A stretch of DNA of 64,000 nt from Planctomycetota bacterium (GTDB lineage Bacteria; Planctomycetota; UBA1135; UBA2386). Made by a program: the position numbers and the translations under genes. This document shows positions 22,935 to 31,143 of this stretch, in pieces (position 1 is the first letter of the stretch; each line of letters starts with the position of its first letter). The DNA lies in NCBI GenBank assembly GCA_028281765.1, contig JANQJF010000019.1, positions 36,749 to 100,748 of the forward strand, read 5' to 3'. Under the pieces are notes generated by a model. That model had not been told where the DNA came from and did no database searches. It was given only the letters and a program-made list of their open reading frames with translations.

Positions 22935-25235
22935 ATGAAGCTCTCTCGCCTGGGGTTCTTGGCGATGGCATGCGCGGCGGGTGCGGCCTACGCCCAGGGA
23001 CCCGGCAACGAACCGGAAGCCGAGAACTGGTCCGGACCCGGGACCACGATTCCGGCCATCGCCCGATCGGGCGACCCGATCTCGGGCTTGCCTGACGCGG
23101 TACGCCGGCAGCTGGACTGGCTCGACGACACGGTCAGCCTCAACGCGAGCGACGGATCTCTGCGCGGCTACGCGCCTCGCTACGAAGTCGCCTTTGGTGA
23201 TCGCCGCGTCGATTTCCTACCCATGACCGGGATCGAATCGGACAGCACGATCTCGCTCGGCTTGGAGCTCGAGTCGATCCGGCGTTCCGGCGGCACGCCG
23301 CTCCAGATCCAGCAGGGCGATCGCATCGTCGATGGCCAGCGGGTGCGCTATCGCCGGCCCGACTTCGACGAGATCTACGACGTGCGAAAGGCCGCGCTCG
23401 AGCAGAGCTTCGAGTTTCGTTCGCTGCCGAGCGGCACGGGCGATCTCGTCGTCCGCGTGCGAGCTTCGACCGACATGGTCCCGAGTACGGATCAGTGGAC
23501 CGAGGATGGTCTCGAACTCCATCTCGACGGCGTCCGCGGCCACGCGTGGATCGGTGAAGTCACCGGAATCGACGCGAACGGCCGCACGGTCCGCGGCTCG
23601 ATGCGATTCGCATCTGGCGCGCTCGAGTTGGCGCTGCCCGGAGCGTTCGTCGACAGCGCGTCGCTCCCGCTCGTGCTCGACCCGTTCATCGGCGCGGCGT
23701 TCGAAGGCTCGGCCCAAGGCACGAGCTTCGATCAGCGTGACCCCGACGTCGCCTACGACGCGAGCACAGATGTCTGGTGCATCGTGTGGGAGCGCGAGGT
23801 CGGTGGCACGTTCCAAATCCGTGCTCGTGGCGTCGACTCGAGCGGAGCGGATGCGTTCCCGCTGATCGCGGTCGTCGACTCGACGGCGGTCGGAAAGTTC
23901 GATCCGCGCGTCGCGAACGTCGCGCGCGAGGACACGTTTGCCGTCGTGTGGACAGAGTCCAACAATATCCGTGCCGGGGGCGTGACGACGGCAGGCGCGG
24001 TCGTCAACTCGGCGGGCATCGACGTGCGGGCGACGACCGACTTCGAGATCCTGCCGGACATCGGCGGTGAAATGACCAACGCGGACGACGACGCGATCGC
24101 GGTGTGGATGAACCTCTCGACGAACGAGATCGAGGCAGCACAGATCACCGTGACGAGCACCCTGCTCACGTCGTTTGGCTACACCAATATCACGACCCTG
24201 TCGGGTGGCGGTGGCACTGGTGACGCCCTTCCGTCGATCTCCAAGAGCGGCGGTAGCACGGGCTACCACCTGATCACGTATCAGCGCACGCTCGTGGATC
24301 TCGAGATCCGTGCGATGATCGTCAACCGCAACCTCGGCGTGATCGAGGACTTCATCGCGGTCACGTCGAATTCCGTCCAGGACCTCGATGCGACATGCGA
24401 CGGCGATGGTCGCAACTGGGTCATTGGCTGGGAGCGCGACGAAACCGGCACCACCGTGGACCAGGACATCTACTGCGTCCCGGTGCACCTGAGCGTCGAT
24501 GGTACGGCCGGCTATCTCGGCGGTCCCGAGGTCGCCGTCGAGGCCGATCAGAACGACGACGAGCAGAACGTCGCGATCGCATGGCTCGGGGAGTCCGTGC
24601 TCGTCGGGTTCGCCGACGAGACCTCGCCGACGTCGAGCATCTATGACGGCACGGTGATCGCGATCGATCCGTTCACTTGTGAACGGATCGGCAACGAGAT
24701 CCTCGTCGAGGCGTCTTCGCTCGATCAGGACTTCGTCGCGATCGCGTCCGCGGCCAGCGGCGGCAGCGACGACGACACCGCGCTCGTCGTCTGGGACGAA
24801 GAGGACAACTCGACGGGAGACAGCACGATTCGCGCCCGCTTCTGGGATGCGGACGAAGGTGTCGTCACTCAGGAGGGCGGTGGCTGTGGTGCCGGCGGTG
24901 AAGCGTTCGCGACGTCGATCGACGACGGCAACAGCGCGTTCCAGCACCGTCTGCGCTTCGCCGAAGCCGGCGCGACGTGTGCGCTGATCTTCAGCCTGGA
25001 CCGCATCGACGCGACCTGCGGCGGGTGCACCCTCGTGCCGGATCCGTTCAGCGGAATCGGCATCGGGACCAGCACGAATCTGCAGGGCAACGCCGCGGTC
25101 GCGATGCCGATCCCGGCGAGCGCCGCGTTGGTCGGCCTCGTGTTCTACGACCAGTGGCTCGTCGCGAGCGCGGCACCTGCGTGCTCGGTCGTCAACGTCG
25201 ACTTCTCCGACGCGATCGCCGTCGAGATCCAGTAG
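22935..25235 (+). CDS. Secreted beta-rich surface protein, first of a tandem pair
   Basis: 766 residues from ATG 22935, preceded by AAGAAGGACACGAC; the track start (22803) includes untranslated leader. Signal peptide MKLSRLGFLAMACAAGAAYAQ. A shared domain (about 60-250) has GTGDLVVRVRASTD, VTGIDANGRTVRGSMRF and LPLVLDPFIG. Propeller-like repeats (DVAYDASTDVWCIVW, DDAIAVWMN, DDDTALVVWDEED) cover 260-620. A GGGCGAGGE linker leads into a C-terminal beta domain ending with YDQ...SDA, the signature of seven proteins here. Not an enzyme by any motif I see. The paralogue follows 18 bases later. Confidence 0.8.
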   Translation: MKLSRLGFLAMACAAGAAYAQGPGNEPEAENWSGPGTTIPAIARSGDPISGLPDAVRRQLDWLDDTVSLNASDGSLRGYAPRYEVAFGDRRVDFLPMTGIESDSTISLGLELESIRRSGGTPLQIQQGDRIVDGQRVRYRRPDFDEIYDVRKAALEQSFEFRSLPSGTGDLVVRVRASTDMVPSTDQWTEDGLELHLDGVRGHAWIGEVTGIDANGRTVRGSMRFASGALELALPGAFVDSASLPLVLDPFIGAAFEGSAQGTSFDQRDPDVAYDASTDVWCIVWEREVGGTFQIRARGVDSSGADAFPLIAVVDSTAVGKFDPRVANVAREDTFAVVWTESNNIRAGGVTTAGAVVNSAGIDVRATTDFEILPDIGGEMTNADDDAIAVWMNLSTNEIEAAQITVTSTLLTSFGYTNITTLSGGGGTGDALPSISKSGGSTGYHLITYQRTLVDLEIRAMIVNRNLGVIEDFIAVTSNSVQDLDATCDGDGRNWVIGWERDETGTTVDQDIYCVPVHLSVDGTAGYLGGPEVAVEADQNDDEQNVAIAWLGESVLVGFADETSPTSSIYDGTVIAIDPFTCERIGNEILVEASSLDQDFVAIASAASGGSDDDTALVVWDEEDNSTGDSTIRARFWDADEGVVTQEGGGCGAGGEAFATSIDDGNSAFQHRLRFAEAGATCALIFSLDRIDATCGGCTLVPDPFSGIGIGTSTNLQGNAAVAMPIPASAALVGLVFYDQWLVASAAPACSVVNVDFSDAIAVEIQ

Positions 25236-25253
25236 CCAAGAGGAGAAACTGAA

Positions 25254-27503
25254 ATGAAAGCCTGTATTCAATTCGCGAAGTTCGCAGCGACGGGCCTACT
25301 GCTCGGCGCTGGAACGATCCTCGGCCAGGACCCTGTCGCGGTCCCGGGCCAGCCTTCTTCCCTGCTGATCGGCGGGCCGTCGCCGATCGGCACCGAGCGC
25401 GCGCTCGAGCGCGCCGGTAGTTCTTTCCGCGGCGGTGGAGTGCGTTACGATGTCGAGTTCGCGGGGGGGCGGATGACGTTCACGCCCGCACTCGGGTCGA
25501 ACGCGCGGGACGTGCATCCGCTGCAGTTCGCGCTCGAGTCGATCCGCCGTGGTAGCACGACGATCCTCGAAGCGGACGGAAGTCCGCACGTCAGTGCCGA
25601 TGGGTACGTCGTGTCCCAGAGGCGCGGCGCCATCACCGAGCGCTTCGACGTTCGCGGCGAAGGCGTCGAGCTCAGCTACGTGTTTCCGACGCGTATCGGG
25701 GGAGCCGGCGATCTCGTCGTCCGCGGTCGACTCACGACCGATCTGACGACCGAGCATCGCGGCGAGACGCGCGGTCCGATTCGGCTCACGGCCGAGGGGA
25801 TCGGTGGCGTCGAGATCGGACGCGTGACCGGCATCGACGCGGTCGGGCGCACCGAACCCGGCTCGATGCGCTTCGACGGCACGCACCTCGAGCTCGTGCT
25901 GCCGAGCATGTTCGTGGACACCGCCGCGTACCCGCTCGTGTTGGACCCGCTGATCGGCACGTCGTTCAACGCGGGTTCCGACCTGAACGACGACGACCAA
26001 GCCGACGTCGCATACACGAACCTCAGCAACGAGTATCTCGTCGTGTGGCGGCGCACGTTCACGGGGGCCGATACTCGGATCCGCGCCCAACGGATCAACG
26101 GCACGACCGGCGCGAAGATCGGTGGGTTCCTGTCGATCACGGGAGGAAACTCCAACTCGAAGCCGGCCGTCGCCGCGGTCGCGACGACGAACCGGTTCCT
26201 CGTCGTGTGGCAGTCCGGGCCTTCTCCGTTCGGTCCGTTCGACATCAACTGTCGGGCGGTCAACGGTGGCTCGGGAGCGCTCTCCGCGATCGTGCCGGTC
26301 GCCGCTGGCGTGACCAACGAGCATAGCCCGGACGTCGGCGGTGAGCGAGTCTCGGACAACGAGGCGGTTGTCGTGTGGGTGGACGATTCGGTCGGAGTGT
26401 TCGGCGCCCAGGTCAACGTGGGGGCGGGCAGTGGTGATCCGTTCGTGCTCGGATTCCCGGTCACGATTCGCGCGACATCCGGAACGGTCCGCGCGCCCGC
26501 GATTTCGAAGAGCGGCGGCACGTTCGGGCGCTACGCGGTCGTCTGGCAGGAGCTCGGCACCTCCCAAGCGATTCCCGGCCAGTGCATCGACCGTAATCTG
26601 AACCTGATCGGCGGACTGTTGAGCGTCGCCACCGACACCACGATCGCCGAGGAGTCGGCGGACGTGGATGGCGACGGTGCGAACTTCGTCTGCGTGTGGG
26701 GTGAGACCGAGTCGGGCCTCACGGGTGATCAGGACGTCTACTGCCGGCGGATCGAGTGCAACGCGTCGTTCGCGACCTTGCCCGGGCTGAAGCTCGCGGT
26801 GGAAAGTGATCCTTCCGACGACGAGCGCGATCCTGCGGTCGCGTTCCTCGGTCCGAAGTACGTCGTGACTTGGACGGACGAGAACGGGCCGTTCCTCGAC
26901 ACCGACGTGTATGGCGTGTCCTTGGATCCTGACGATTGCGATCGCTGCGGGTTCGAGTTCACCCTGATCGCCGGTTCGAATCGTGAAGAAAGCTCTTCGA
27001 TCGGTTCGAAGTGGGCCGGCGGCTCGAACAGTGATGACGGGTTGCTCATCGCCACGACGTACGACGTGACGTCTTCGTCGTTCTTCGGCGACATCGTCGC
27101 GCAGCAGTTCTCGGCGACCGGGGCCGGCGGCGCGGTCGTCGACACTGGCGGTGGCTGTGGACTCGGCGGCACGGCGAGTATCGCGGGGACCTACGCGCTG
27201 TCCAACACGGTGAACGTGAACCTGACGGGTACCGCCGGGTCGATCTGCGCGCTGCACATCGGCACGCCCGGCGGCTCGTTCGCGTGTGGGCCGTGCCAAG
27301 TGACCACCCCGTTCCTCGCGATTCCGGTGGCGGTCGTCGGCGGCGACGCGACGTTCCCGCTCGAGCTCGCGTGCAGCGGACTCATCTACGTCGGTGCCGA
27401 CTGGGAGTACCAGTACGTCAGCGGCTTCACGGGCACGATGCCGTGTCCGTTCGCGCCGACGGTGTCGTTCTCCAACCGCGTGGTCGCGACGTTCGGCTTG
27501 TAG
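25254..27503 (+). CDS. Secreted beta-rich surface protein, second of a tandem pair
   Basis: 749 residues with strong RBS AAGAGGAGAAACTGAA before ATG 25254. Signal peptide ends near GTILGQ. It is collinear with the preceding paralogue: GGAGDLVVRGRLTTD, VTGIDAVGRTEPGSMRF and YPLVLDPLIGTSF. WD-like strands follow (YLVVWRRTF, RFLVVWQSG, EAVVVWVDDS, FVCVWGETE, YVVTWTDEN), then a GGGCGLGGT linker and the C-terminal signature domain (EYQ...SNR). The W-x-x repeats suggest a beta-propeller. The two genes form one transcript by spacing, closed by a strong hairpin at 27514. Likely origin is local duplication; function is unknown, perhaps cell-surface or matrix. Confidence 0.8.
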   Translation: MKACIQFAKFAATGLLLGAGTILGQDPVAVPGQPSSLLIGGPSPIGTERALERAGSSFRGGGVRYDVEFAGGRMTFTPALGSNARDVHPLQFALESIRRGSTTILEADGSPHVSADGYVVSQRRGAITERFDVRGEGVELSYVFPTRIGGAGDLVVRGRLTTDLTTEHRGETRGPIRLTAEGIGGVEIGRVTGIDAVGRTEPGSMRFDGTHLELVLPSMFVDTAAYPLVLDPLIGTSFNAGSDLNDDDQADVAYTNLSNEYLVVWRRTFTGADTRIRAQRINGTTGAKIGGFLSITGGNSNSKPAVAAVATTNRFLVVWQSGPSPFGPFDINCRAVNGGSGALSAIVPVAAGVTNEHSPDVGGERVSDNEAVVVWVDDSVGVFGAQVNVGAGSGDPFVLGFPVTIRATSGTVRAPAISKSGGTFGRYAVVWQELGTSQAIPGQCIDRNLNLIGGLLSVATDTTIAEESADVDGDGANFVCVWGETESGLTGDQDVYCRRIECNASFATLPGLKLAVESDPSDDERDPAVAFLGPKYVVTWTDENGPFLDTDVYGVSLDPDDCDRCGFEFTLIAGSNREESSSIGSKWAGGSNSDDGLLIATTYDVTSSSFFGDIVAQQFSATGAGGAVVDTGGGCGLGGTASIAGTYALSNTVNVNLTGTAGSICALHIGTPGGSFACGPCQVTTPFLAIPVAVVGGDATFPLELACSGLIYVGADWEYQYVSGFTGTMPCPFAPTVSFSNRVVATFGL

Positions 27504-27513
27504 GCACGATGGT

Positions 27514-27543
27514 GCCGTTCAGGGTCTCTCGGCCCTGAACGGC
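27514..27543. terminator. Bidirectional terminator hairpin
   Basis: GCCGTTCAGGG, loop TCTCTCGG, CCCTGAACGGC: a perfect 11-bp stem between the convergent 27503 (+) and 27552 (-) gene ends. There is no long T-run on either side, yet position and stem length make it the best terminator in the window. Confidence 0.75.
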
Positions 27544-27551
27544 GCGATCGT

Positions 27552-30131
27552 CTACCTTGCCCGCGCGTTCGCGAGCCGTTCGCGAGCGCCCGGCAGCTCG
27601 TGCTCGCCGATGACTGCTCCCGAGTATCGCCCGCTGCCGAGACCGTCCTCGAGGTCGTCGAGGATCTTCCGGCAGTCGTCGAAGCGCCCGAGCTCACGCA
27701 GCGAGTCCGATTCCATGAACAGCAGACGCGGCATCAGCTGGTGGGCCTGGGAGTACTTCGCGCTGAGCAGCTTCTGCGTTGCCCGCGCCTCCTCGACGAC
27801 CTTGTCGAACTGGCCCCGCTCGAACGGGATTCGTGCGAGCTCGTAGCGGAGTTTGAGCGTTGCCTCCGCATCTTCGCCGAGCGCCTTGCGGCGGATTTCG
27901 TAGACAGGCTGGAGCTGGGCTTCCGCGTCGTCGACCTTGCCCGCGTTCAGGCTGTAGACGCCGAGGTTCACCCGCAGCGTCATCAGGAGCGGGTGCTCGG
28001 GCGGATGGTCGTCTTCCATCGCTTCGATCGCCGCGCGCCAGTGTCCGGCGGCTTCGTCCGGCTGCCCGGTCTGGAACATCAGCGCCGCGAGGTTGCTGCG
28101 CGTGCCGAGCGTGTCCTTGTGAGTCGGGCCGAGCACGCGTTCTTGCGAAGCGACGACCTGCGCGAGCCATTCCTTGGCTTCGTTGAACTTGCGGTTGCGC
28201 GCTTCGAGGATCGCGAGGTTCGACTTGATGCGGAAGACGTTCGGGTGGTCGGGGCCGTGGTGGCGCTGCTGCACGACGAGCGCGTCGAGGTAGACGGCCT
28301 TCGCGAAGGATGCCTTGCCCGCCGCCTGGTAGCAGCCGCCGAGAATCGAGCGCGTGCTCGACGCTTCGAGTTCGCTGTCGCCGAGCTCTACAAGGTCTTC
28401 GATGCAGGACTCGAGCAACGGAATCGCTTCGAGGCGCCGACCGGTGAGGACCAGCAGGCGCGCGCGGTGGGAGCGCAGACTGATCTGGCGCTTCTTGTCG
28501 TCCGCCGGGAGCAGCGGCTCGACTTCATCGTGGTGCTTGCGCGCGGCTTCGAAGTCGCCTTGGTCGGCGCGCACTTCGGCGAGGTCGAGCAGCGTGTCCG
28601 CGAGGTCGAGCTCCGGCACGGGTTCGAGCGCGCGGAGCGTCGCGACCGCCTGCTCCAAGTGATCCGCGGCCTCGGCCTCGTCACCGAGACCGAACATCGC
28701 TTTGCCGACGACGCCGAGCAGCTGGGCGCGGATGCGCGGGCGGTCCGCGAAGCTCTTCTCGATGTCGCGCGCCTTGGCTTCGAGGAACTGCACCATGCGG
28801 TACTCGCGGCCCTCGGCGCCGGGGTCGGCGGAGGCGATGCCGTCCATCAAGAAGCGCACGACTTCCTGCCGGGCGTCCGCCTGGTCGAGGGCTTCCTCGC
28901 GTTCGGTCTTGGCCGTCGCTTCCGCGGCCAAGGCGCGTTGAAGGCCGAACAACGTGCCAACCAGACCGCCGATGAGCGCGAGCACGGCGATCGACGCCGC
29001 GGTCATGCTGAGGCGGTGGCGCTGGAACAGCTTGCGGATGCGGTAGCCGGCAGTGACGGGACCTGCGACGACCGGCTGGTCGTCGAGCAATCGACGCAGG
29101 TCGCTCGCGAGCTCGGCCGCGCCGGCGTAGCGGCGCTCGGGCCCTTTCGACATCGCCTTCTGCGTGATCCAGTCGACCTCCGGAGGCAGGCCGGCCTGGA
29201 TCGACGTCAACGCCGGTGGTTCCTGATTGCAGATGGTGTCGGTCGCGACGGCGAGCGGGGCGCCGGTCAGGTCGTAGGGCGGTCGTCCGCCGAGCAGATG
29301 GTAGAGCACGACGCCGAGCGAGTAGACGTCACTGCGCGCATCGACGTCCTCGGCGCGGCCGGCGAGTTGCTCGGGACTCATCGCGGCTAGGGTGCCGACG
29401 ATCTCTCCGGCGAGCGTCAGGCCCTCGTCTTCGGTCGTCGCGCGTGCGACGCCGAAGTCGATGACCTTCACGTGGCCTTCGCCGTCGACGAGCAGGTTGG
29501 CCGGTTTGAGATCACGGTGGATCACGCCGCGCTGATGGCCGTGCTGGATCGCGTCGCAGACCTGCAGCATCAGTCGCACGCGGGCGTGCCAGTCGAGCCC
29601 CGATCTGTCTGCGAAGTCCGTCAGAGGCAGCGCGTTCTCGACGAACTCCATCGCGAACCACGGCGTGTCGTCGAGGATTCCGGCTTCGTGGATCTGCGCG
29701 ATGTTCGGGTGCTGCAGTCGCGCGAGGAGGTCCGATTCGTACTGGAATCGTCGGCGCGCGGCTTCGGACGCGAACGCGCTGCGCAGGGTTTTCAGCGCGA
29801 CCGTGCGCGCGGGGTTCTGCTGCCGTGCCTCGTAGACGGTGCCCATGCCGCCGCTCGCGATGCTGCGTTCGATCGTGTAGCCGGCGATCTGCGTGCCGAT
29901 GCGATCGGCGTCCGCGCTCTCCGGAGCGCGCGCGTCGATCGGCGATTCGAGGAAGCCGTCGTCGCGCGTAATCTCGGCTTCGAGCAAACGTCGGACGGCG
30001 GTCGCACGTTCGGGGTGTTCGCGTTCGAGTGCCTCGAGATGTCGAGCTCGGGCGTCGTCGCCGAGTTCGAGGGCCTCTTCGAACGCGGTTCGAACCGCGC
30101 TCCACTCTTCAGGCGTCATCCGCTGCGTCAT
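27552..30131 (-). CDS. Transmembrane Ser/Thr kinase with periplasmic TPR domain
   Basis: 859 residues; ATG 30131 has ACGGAG seven bases upstream and lies inside the sigma gene's 3' end (overlap about 23 bases). The short N-terminal helical domain (WSAVRTAFEEALEL... AVRRLLEAE) is common in such kinases. Kinase domain about 80-345: SGGMGTVYEA, VALKTL, HRDLKPANLL, DFGVARA, SPEQ. TM helix at about 377-397. The C-terminal 430 residues hold tetratricopeptide repeats (LADTLLDLAEVRADQGDFEAA, LGTRSNLAALMFQTGQPDEAA, HPNVFRIKSNLAILEA), a probable ligand-sensing array outside the membrane. Translational coupling to the ECF sigma factor suggests the kinase controls it. Confidence 0.93.
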   Translation of the reverse strand: MTQRMTPEEWSAVRTAFEEALELGDDARARHLEALEREHPERATAVRRLLEAEITRDDGFLESPIDARAPESADADRIGTQIAGYTIERSIASGGMGTVYEARQQNPARTVALKTLRSAFASEAARRRFQYESDLLARLQHPNIAQIHEAGILDDTPWFAMEFVENALPLTDFADRSGLDWHARVRLMLQVCDAIQHGHQRGVIHRDLKPANLLVDGEGHVKVIDFGVARATTEDEGLTLAGEIVGTLAAMSPEQLAGRAEDVDARSDVYSLGVVLYHLLGGRPPYDLTGAPLAVATDTICNQEPPALTSIQAGLPPEVDWITQKAMSKGPERRYAGAAELASDLRRLLDDQPVVAGPVTAGYRIRKLFQRHRLSMTAASIAVLALIGGLVGTLFGLQRALAAEATAKTEREEALDQADARQEVVRFLMDGIASADPGAEGREYRMVQFLEAKARDIEKSFADRPRIRAQLLGVVGKAMFGLGDEAEAADHLEQAVATLRALEPVPELDLADTLLDLAEVRADQGDFEAARKHHDEVEPLLPADDKKRQISLRSHRARLLVLTGRRLEAIPLLESCIEDLVELGDSELEASSTRSILGGCYQAAGKASFAKAVYLDALVVQQRHHGPDHPNVFRIKSNLAILEARNRKFNEAKEWLAQVVASQERVLGPTHKDTLGTRSNLAALMFQTGQPDEAAGHWRAAIEAMEDDHPPEHPLLMTLRVNLGVYSLNAGKVDDAEAQLQPVYEIRRKALGEDAEATLKLRYELARIPFERGQFDKVVEEARATQKLLSAKYSQAHQLMPRLLFMESDSLRELGRFDDCRKILDDLEDGLGSGRYSGAVIGEHELPGARERLANARAR

Positions 30132-30678
30132 CGGCCAGCTCCGTTCTCAACCAGGCGCGCGCGGTGCGCCATCCACGTTCGATCGTCGATTCCGAGGCGC
30201 CGAGCACCTTCGCCGTGTCCTCGATCGTCAGCCCGCCGAAGAAGCGCAGCTCGACGATCTTCGCGAGGATCGGATCCATGCGGGCGAGCTCCGACAGCGC
30301 GTCGTCGAGCTCGGCGAGGTCGATGGCGCGCTCTTCGAACGGGAGCAACGCCGCGTCGAGCATCTGCCGCTGGTGATCACCACCGCGCTTCTGTGCGCTG
30401 CGGCCGCGCGCGTGGTCGGTCAGGACCATGCGCATTGCTCGGCACGCGACCGCGAGGAAGTGCGACCGGTCCGCCCAGTCGACGTCCCCGTCCGACAGCT
30501 TCAGCCACGCTTCGTGGACGATCGCGGTCGGCTGCAGGGTGTGCCCGGAGCCCCGGCCCATGAGCCGAGCCGCCCGCTGGTGGAGGTCGTCGTACACGAG
30601 CCCGTAGAGCGATTCCGCCGCTGCGGAATCGCCATCGCCCATGCGGCGGAGCAGGCGCGTGACCATCTGAGTGTCCAT
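30109..30678 (-). CDS. ECF-type sigma factor (TIGR02999-like) coupled to a kinase
   Basis: 189 residues from ATG 30678 (the track start at 30960 adds unrelated sequence). Region 2: DDLHQRAARLMGRGSGHTLQPTAIVHEAWLKL, the HTLQPTAIVHEA pattern of the Planctomycete-rich ECF group. FLAVACRAMRMVLTDHARGRSAQKRGG follows. Region 4: IVELRFFGGLTIEDTAKVLGASESTIERGWRTARAWL. In this group the usual membrane anti-sigma factor is absent and a kinase is often adjacent; phosphorylation control is established for the Vibrio parahaemolyticus EcfP-PknT pair, and I infer the same here. Acidic tail DDAADDA. Confidence 0.92.
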   Translation of the reverse strand: MDTQMVTRLLRRMGDGDSAAAESLYGLVYDDLHQRAARLMGRGSGHTLQPTAIVHEAWLKLSDGDVDWADRSHFLAVACRAMRMVLTDHARGRSAQKRGGDHQRQMLDAALLPFEERAIDLAELDDALSELARMDPILAKIVELRFFGGLTIEDTAKVLGASESTIERGWRTARAWLRTELADDAADDA

Positions 30679-30771
30679 GGAGAGAGGGCAGGGCCGGGAT
30701 TCGGGGGTCGCCTGGGAAATATATGACGGAGATCGGTGCGGGTTTTCGAGCCCGCAGGTGAGGCCGTTCTC

Positions 30772-30981
30772 ATGCGTCGAACTCACCGCCGATTCCTGCT
30801 CTCCGTCGCCTGCTTGTTCGCCGTCGTGCTGGCTTCCGGGGCCAGCGGCCGGGCGGCGGCTTCGGCGAGCGACCGGGCCGGCCGGACGGAATCGGCGAGC
30901 GTCGAGCCGTTCCCGGGGCATATCAGCGTCGCGCGAGGGATGGGCTGCGTGGACTGCCACGCGAGCTACGACGCGCGCTGA
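30772..30981 (+). CDS. Secreted monohaem c-type microprotein
   Basis: 69 residues from ATG 30772 (the track ORF starts earlier). A signal peptide (MRRTHRRFLLSVACLFAVVLASGASG) leaves about 40 residues. The only cysteines of the mature part form CVDCH, a c-type haem attachment motif, six residues from the C-terminus (HASYDAR). There is no methionine after it, so a distal ligand must come from His 12 residues earlier or from a partner. It is divergent from the sigma gene with 93 bases between starts. An electron carrier or haem-tagged peptide is possible; a truncated cytochrome is an alternative. Confidence 0.6.
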   Translation: MRRTHRRFLLSVACLFAVVLASGASGRAAASASDRAGRTESASVEPFPGHISVARGMGCVDCHASYDAR

Positions 30982-31042
30982 GTCCCGACTTCTTCGAAGT
31001 CACGGGCCCTCAGCGCGGCGCGCAGCGCCGCCAGCAAGCACC

Positions 31043-31076
31043 GAGGCTGTCAAGCTGGTGATTGAGTGACAGCCTC
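31043..31076 (+). terminator. Stem-loop between the haem microprotein and the anchored repeat protein
   Basis: GAGGCTGTCA, 14-base loop, TGACAGCCTC: a perfect 10-bp stem 61 bases after the haem gene stop and 67 bases before the next start. It could end the small transcript or act as a leader attenuator for the next gene. Confidence 0.5.
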
Positions 31077-31143
31077 TGAGGCCGTCGGAATTCTGCGGTC
31101 GGACGAAATGTCGCCGTCGCTCCGGGGTCACTATCCTGTCGTG

